A DNA stretch of 53,185 bases from Acidobacteriota bacterium (GTDB lineage: Bacteria; Acidobacteriota; Terriglobia; Terriglobales; Acidobacteriaceae), in assembly GCA_003224855.1 (NCBI GenBank), contig QHZY01000018.1, forward strand, positions 1 to 53,185. The letters are read 5' to 3'. Shown piece after piece: positions 48,948 to 53,185 of this stretch. Made by a program: the position numbers and the translations under genes. A model generated the notes under the pieces. It was not told the origin of the DNA. It ran no database searches and saw only the letters and a list, made by a program, of their open reading frames with translations. Position 1 is the first letter of the stretch, and the number at the start of each line of letters is the position of its first letter.

Positions 48948-49870
48948 GCACTGCCACCCAAGTCATCGACGTGCCCCGCGGCGGAGCAGCCGTGGTGGTC
49001 CGCGACTATGCCGAACTGGTCAAGGCACGCGTAACCTCGCTCGTGATGATGACCGCATGGTGTGGTTTCTTTTTTGGGGCTGCAAAATCAGGTGTGTCTT
49101 CCCTCTCGTGGTCTCTGTTCAACGCACTCCTGGGCATTGGATTGGTCTCAGGCGGAACGGCCGCGCTCAATGAGGTCATGGAAACTGAGGTTGACGCCCG
49201 CATGAGGCGCACTGCGCGCCGTCCCTTGCCAAGTGGCAGGATGAGCCGCCTGCAGGGGTTGGTTATCGGTGTGATGATGACGGTAGGCGGCGCTCTTTAC
49301 CTGGGATTGCAGCTGAACGCGCTCACCGGCTGGCTGGCGTTGGCAACCTCTGCGGTTTACCTGGGCGCGTACACACCGCTGAAGAAGATTGGCCCCGTCT
49401 GCACTTTTGTGGGCGCATTTCCTGGCGCCATGCCGGGCGTGCTGGGCTGGACTGCCGCACGCGGCAAGCTGGAATGGGGAGCGCTGGTGATGTTTGCCAT
49501 CGTGTTTTTCTGGCAATTCCCGCATTTCTTTTCAATTGCGTGGCTCTACCTCGAAGACTATGCCGCGGGAAGCATCCGCATGTTGCCGGTCGTGGAACCT
49601 GACGGCAAATCCACCTCTCGACAAATCCTGCTGTACTCCATCGCGCTGATTCCGGTCACCCTGACGCCTACGCTGCTGGGATTATCGGGATACGTCTACT
49701 TCGCCGGCGCGATCGCGCTGGGACTGGCTTTATTCTATTTTGGCTGGCGGCTCGCCTCAGCAGGAACGGCCGACACGGCCCGCTCCAAACGCCCAGCCAG
49801 GCAGCTGCTGCAAGCCACCATCGTTTATCTTCCGCTGTTGTTCGCGCTGATGATGATCAATTCACGGTAA
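48944..49870 (+). CDS. ctaB: heme O synthase (protoheme IX farnesyltransferase)
   Basis: This 308-residue membrane prenyltransferase attaches a farnesyl group to heme B, giving heme O. It has YAELVKARVTSLVMMTAWCG, the catalytic Asp-rich N-E-V-M-E-T-E-V-D-A-R-M-R-R-T segment with RPLPSGRM, YTPLKKIGPVCTFVGAFPGA and WQFPHFFSIAWLYLEDY. It overlaps ctaA by 4 bp (ATGA) and ends the respiratory operon. The presence of ctaA and ctaB implies an aa3-type oxidase encoded elsewhere. Confidence 0.93.
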   Translation: MSTATQVIDVPRGGAAVVVRDYAELVKARVTSLVMMTAWCGFFFGAAKSGVSSLSWSLFNALLGIGLVSGGTAALNEVMETEVDARMRRTARRPLPSGRMSRLQGLVIGVMMTVGGALYLGLQLNALTGWLALATSAVYLGAYTPLKKIGPVCTFVGAFPGAMPGVLGWTAARGKLEWGALVMFAIVFFWQFPHFFSIAWLYLEDYAAGSIRMLPVVEPDGKSTSRQILLYSIALIPVTLTPTLLGLSGYVYFAGAIALGLALFYFGWRLASAGTADTARSKRPARQLLQATIVYLPLLFALMMINSR

Positions 49871-49898
49871 AAAAATGGCGGGCCAGGTGACCCGCCAT
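49868..49898 (-). terminator. terminator between convergent ctaB and lon
   Basis: ATGGCGGG (49875-49882) pairs with CCCGCCAT (49891-49898). Read on the minus strand it is followed by TTTTTTT, so it chiefly ends the lon transcript; on the plus strand the following sequence is poor in T. Confidence 0.8.
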
Positions 49899-49916
49899 CA
49901 TTGGATTTAAATCGAT

Positions 49917-52325
49917 CTAAGCGACCGGCTGCTCGGTGAGCACTTTCTCGCGCTCTTCTGCATCCTGCGATTCCTCCGACTTGGTGTGAGGCAGGGCCAG
50001 CGCCAACACCTCCGGAATGCTCTTCACATAATGTACGGTGACATTTTCCAGTTGCTCGGGGGTCAGGTCTTCCTCGAGATTGGTTTTGTTGTCGGCCGGC
50101 AGAATGACTTGCGTGACTCCCGCCCGCTTAGCGGCGAGCACCTTTTCCTTCACGCCGCCGATGGGCAGAACGTCTCCGCTTAGCGTAATTTCACCCGTCA
50201 TGGCGGTCAGCGGCCGCACCGGACGATTGGTCAGCAACGAAACCAGCGCAGTCACCATGGTGATACCGGCGGACGGCCCGTCCTTGGGGATCGCTCCGGC
50301 TGGAACGTGAATATGAATGTCGTGCTCGGCGAAGAAGTTTTCGTCAATCCCGAGCAGAATCGCATTTGACCGTACCCACGTCAGAGCTGCCTGCATGGAC
50401 TCCTGCATGACCTGGCCGATCTGCCCGGTCATGGTGAATCCGCCTTTGCCCTTCATGGTATTGGCTTCCACAAAAAGGACATCTCCGCCCGAAGGAGTCC
50501 AGGCCAGTCCAACCACAACGCCCGGCCGCTTGGTGCGTTCTGCAATTTCGCCTTCGCTTCGAATCTTGATGCCGCCCAGGAATTCCTGAATAATTTCCTT
50601 GGTGACAATCAGCTTTTCCGTTTTTCCTTCCGCCAGACGTCTCGCCTGCTTCCGGCAGATGGTGCCAATGTTGCGTTCCAGGTTGCGAACCCCCGCTTCC
50701 CGCGTGTAATGGCGGACGATGTAGCTAACCGACTCGTCTGAAAACTCGATCTGTTCGGCGGTGATACCGTTCTCGTCGATCTGCCGCGGTATCAGGTATT
50801 GGAACGCGATGTGAACTTTCTCTTCTTCGGTGTAACCCTGCAGCTCGATGATCTCCATACGGTCGCGAAGCGGCTCCGGGATTGGATCGAGCATGTTCGC
50901 GGTAGTAATGAACAGCACCTTCGACAGATCAAAGGTGACATCGAGATAGTTATCACGGAAGCTCGAGTTCTGTTCGGGATCGAGTGCTTCGAGCAGTGCC
51001 GAAGCGGGATCGCCGCGGAAATCGCGCCCTACTTTATCGATTTCGTCGAGCATGAAAACCGGATCTTTGGTTTCGGCGCGGCGAATACCCTGAATAATCT
51101 GTCCGGGTAGAGCGCCGATATAGGTGCGCCGGTGCCCGCGAATTTCGGCTTCATCGTGTACGCCGCCCAGCGAAATACGGACAAACTTCCGTCCCAGGGA
51201 GCGCGCGATCGATTTTCCGAGCGAAGTTTTACCCACTCCAGGAGGGCCCACAAAGCAAAGTATCGGCCCCTTCATGCCCGGCTTCAGACGGCGAACCGAC
51301 AAGAAATCAAGAATGCGGTCCTTTACTTTCTGCAAGTCATAGTGGTCGGTGTCAAGAATCTCTTTTGCTTTGGGAATCTCGATTTCCCCGCCAGAAGTTT
51401 TGGCCCACGGCAATATTGCCAGCCACTCGATGTAGTTCCGGGTGACTGAATAATCGGCCGCCATCGGCGACATACGGGAGAGCCGCCCCAGTTCTTTCAG
51501 GGCTTCTTTCTTCACCTCGTCGGGCATGCCGGCGTTCTCAATTTTCTGTCGCAGTTCTTCGGTGTCACGCGCCCCTTCATCCTGCTCGCCCAGTTCTTTC
51601 TGGATCGCCTTCATCTGCTCGCGCAGGTAATACTCGCGCTGGGTTTGCTGAACCCGGTCCTGCACTTCCGACTGGATTTTGTTGCGAAGTTGCTGAACTT
51701 CGAGCTCTTTGGCCAGATGCTGGTTGATCTTTTCGAGCCGGACGCGAACGTCGGTGGTTTCGAGCACATCCTGCTTGTCGGCCGTCGACAGGGACGGAAG
51801 CGAGGATGCGATGAAGTCCACAAGACGGCCTGGCTCTTCGATATTCATCGCCACGGTCGAGAGCTCGTCAGAAAGCGTCGGCGACCCGGCAACGATCTGC
51901 TGGAAAAGCGTAAGCACGTTGCGTTGCAGGGCTTCGACCTCCGAACTCTTGGGAGGAACGGACTCGGGCACCGAGTCCACGCGGCCCCGCATGAAAGGAG
52001 TCAGCTGAACAAATTCGGTCATTCGCACCCGTTCCAGGCCTTCCGCGAATACGAATAGGCTCTGGTTGGGCATCTTGACCACTTTGTGCACCACGGCCAG
52101 TGTCCCAACCGTATACAAATCAGAGGGTTGCGGGGCATCGATGCGTGCCTCGCGCTGTGCTACCACGACGATCGTTTTATCTTCTCCCAGCGAATTAATC
52201 AGCTGGACTGAACTTTCGCGGCCTACCGTCAGCGGCAAAACGGCATGAGGGAACAAAACCGTGTCCCGCACGGGAAGGATCGCCAGAGCCCCTGTTTGCT
52301 CTTGAGTAGAGGGCGTATCGGTCAT
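49917..52325 (-). CDS. lon: ATP-dependent Lon protease
   Basis: This 802-residue cytosolic protease degrades misfolded and regulatory proteins. It has an N-terminal LonN domain (LAILPVRDTVLFPHAVLPLT), Walker A FVGPPGVGKTSLGKSIARSL, Walker B DPVFMLDEIDKVG, and the catalytic Ser in PKDGPSAGITMVTALVSLLT with the Lys further on (VLAAKRAGVTQVIL). The length is normal. ATG 52325 has AAGGAGCAAC ahead and is preferred over an upstream in-frame start at 52352. Overlapping inverted repeats lie 8-42 bp upstream and may be an operator. Confidence 0.95.
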   Translation of the reverse strand: MTDTPSTQEQTGALAILPVRDTVLFPHAVLPLTVGRESSVQLINSLGEDKTIVVVAQREARIDAPQPSDLYTVGTLAVVHKVVKMPNQSLFVFAEGLERVRMTEFVQLTPFMRGRVDSVPESVPPKSSEVEALQRNVLTLFQQIVAGSPTLSDELSTVAMNIEEPGRLVDFIASSLPSLSTADKQDVLETTDVRVRLEKINQHLAKELEVQQLRNKIQSEVQDRVQQTQREYYLREQMKAIQKELGEQDEGARDTEELRQKIENAGMPDEVKKEALKELGRLSRMSPMAADYSVTRNYIEWLAILPWAKTSGGEIEIPKAKEILDTDHYDLQKVKDRILDFLSVRRLKPGMKGPILCFVGPPGVGKTSLGKSIARSLGRKFVRISLGGVHDEAEIRGHRRTYIGALPGQIIQGIRRAETKDPVFMLDEIDKVGRDFRGDPASALLEALDPEQNSSFRDNYLDVTFDLSKVLFITTANMLDPIPEPLRDRMEIIELQGYTEEEKVHIAFQYLIPRQIDENGITAEQIEFSDESVSYIVRHYTREAGVRNLERNIGTICRKQARRLAEGKTEKLIVTKEIIQEFLGGIKIRSEGEIAERTKRPGVVVGLAWTPSGGDVLFVEANTMKGKGGFTMTGQIGQVMQESMQAALTWVRSNAILLGIDENFFAEHDIHIHVPAGAIPKDGPSAGITMVTALVSLLTNRPVRPLTAMTGEITLSGDVLPIGGVKEKVLAAKRAGVTQVILPADNKTNLEEDLTPEQLENVTVHYVKSIPEVLALALPHTKSEESQDAEEREKVLTEQPVA

Positions 52326-52332
52326 GTTGCTC

Positions 52333-52367
52333 CTTGAGTCAGTTGTACTCAAGTTTGATGAAACTTG
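52333..52367. promoter_or_regulatory. two overlapping inverted repeats upstream of lon
   Basis: CTTGAGT-cagttgt-ACTCAAG (52333-52353) and CAAGTTT-gatg-AAACTTG (52350-52367) share four bases, so the two structures exclude each other. They differ from the CIRCE heat-shock element. Position just before the ribosome site suggests an operator or an RNA switch. Confidence 0.5.
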
Positions 52368-52506
52368 ATTGGTGAAAGATGCAGACCGTCGATTTAAAGG
52401 AGAAACAGTTGGATTCTAAACCCTGGCGAGGTCGCTTTGCACTAAACCAAGGTGCTCTGCTTGCAGGGCCAAACGTACTCTCAAGTTCTGTAAGCTTCCC
52501 TGTCAC

Positions 52507-53185
52507 TTATCGCAGTGCGGGATAAATTCCCAGCACCTTCACCAGGTCAGCCACTTCGCCCAAGTGGCGCAGCGCATTGCGGGCTGGTTCATCGTCGCCG
52601 CGAAGAAAATCGGCAAAGAACACGTACTCGAACGGGTGACCGCGCCGTGGGCGTGATTCGATCTTGCTCAAACTGATGTCCCGCAGGGCGAACACGCTGA
52701 GTGCTTTGAACAGGGCGCCCGGTACATTCTTTACGCTGAAAGCGATTGAGGTCTTGTTGGCGCGGGGCGATGGGCGGGCGGTTCGGCGAATCAGGAAAAA
52801 TCGGGTGAAGTTGCGCTTATCGTCCTCTATTCCCGCCGCCAGGATCCGGCCGCCATATTGCCGGGCAGCCAGCCGGCTCGCGATCCCGCCGGCCTCGCCG
52901 GCGTTTGTCTCGATCACGTGCTTGACACTTCCAGCAGTGTCATAAAAAGGAACCGCGCGGATCGCTGAATGCTTGCGAAAAAAGTCGCGGCACTGATCGA
53001 GGGCCACAGGATGTGAATAGACTTCGCGGATGCCGCGCATCCTGGTGCCCGGCAGGGCGATCAGGTTATGCACGATGCGGAGCTTGAATTCGCGCTCTAT
53101 TGAAAGTTTGTGAGTCAGCAGCAGATCGAGGTGCTCGGCGACCGAGCAAGCCAACGAGTTTTCGATCGGAATCACAGCCGCATCG
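52507..53185 (-). CDS. pheA: prephenate dehydratase, N-terminus beyond window
   Basis: The visible ~225 residues include the end of the catalytic domain (AAVIPIENSLACSVAEHLDL, where relatives usually have Gly for the Cys; FYDTAGSVKHVIE; AGGIASRLAARQYGG; NFTRFFLIRR) and an ACT regulatory domain with the phenylalanine-site motifs GALFKAL and IESRP. The enzyme makes phenylpyruvate for phenylalanine synthesis and is normally feedback-inhibited. About 55 N-terminal residues lie outside. An internal ATG at 53175 is not the true start, since conserved sequence continues upstream of it. Confidence 0.9.
   Translation of the reverse strand, partial: DAAVIPIENSLACSVAEHLDLLLTHKLSIEREFKLRIVHNLIALPGTRMRGIREVYSHPVALDQCRDFFRKHSAIRAVPFYDTAGSVKHVIETNAGEAGGIASRLAARQYGGRILAAGIEDDKRNFTRFFLIRRTARPSPRANKTSIAFSVKNVPGALFKALSVFALRDISLSKIESRPRRGHPFEYVFFADFLRGDDEPARNALRHLGEVADLVKVLGIYPALR

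Noticed and set aside
1-53185. tRNA, rRNA or integrase-type attachment sites
   Set aside because: No cloverleaf-like sequence with a T-loop consensus, no rRNA segment and no integrase gene were seen on either strand by eye.

Overview
The window looks like a chromosomal segment of an Acidobacteriota bacterium, most likely class Terriglobia (Koribacter-like). This rests on gene content and moderately high GC, not on a marker gene. Supporting content: a Rieske/cytochrome b complex operon joined to an octaheme cytochrome c and heme a synthesis genes, a Tes-like radical SAM protein of the type proposed to make membrane-spanning lipids, a long BadFG-type activase, DUF1844, and many short palindromic intergenic repeats. 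No rRNA or tRNA gene, prophage, integrase or CRISPR array was seen.

Layout. 1-5.4 kb (minus strand): a HAD-like/fatty acyl-CoA reductase fusion cut by the window edge, an MFS carrier with gluconokinase, a three-unit tandem palindrome array and the radical SAM gene. 5.4-9.3 kb: an accessory, repeat-rich stretch with a REP-associated tyrosine transposase (RAYT) flanked on both sides by inverted palindrome pairs, a VOC protein, a frameshifted PD-(D/E)XK endonuclease between two direct repeats, and two unknown proteins. 9.3-20 kb: an HxlR regulator divergent from an outer-membrane barrel, a receiver domain lacking its Asp, a methyltransferase, an isopropylmalate dehydrogenase-like enzyme, a YgfZ-DUF1844-MBL-ribF run, and otsB-otsA for trehalose. 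20-23.6 kb: a damaged ABC-2 exporter (its ATPase lacks Walker A), a COG3375 acetyltransferase and DoxX. 23.7-29.1 kb: two large acyl-CoA dehydratase activase-type genes, the downstream one with an in-frame TAG at codon 41. 29.6-39.3 kb: a MASE1-PAS-GGDEF protein, threonine synthase, TPR, HAD, lytic transglycosylase, a flippase-like protein, nrdR and NAD-type isocitrate dehydrogenase.

39.4-49.9 kb is a coherent respiratory operon: ferrochelatase, Rieske protein with three N-terminal repeats, cytochrome b in two pieces, an octaheme cytochrome c, a cupredoxin-like lipoprotein, heme A synthase and heme O synthase. Heme supply, quinol oxidation, periplasmic electron carriage and heme a synthesis for a terminal oxidase are thus encoded together, although no oxidase subunit lies in the window. 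Convergent to it are lon and a partial prephenate dehydratase gene.

The main theme for discovery is dispersed repeats. One palindrome family (GGTCTCGC...GCGAGACC, with a compensated variant GGTTTCGC...GCGAAACC) clusters around the RAYT gene, which probably mobilises it. Other repeats have been absorbed into gene ends or interiors (MFS, hxlR, ygfZ, otsA, nrdR, endonuclease). Several genes are broken or fossil: endonuclease, ABC ATPase, activase, an SH3-like remnant and a four-helix-bundle remnant.
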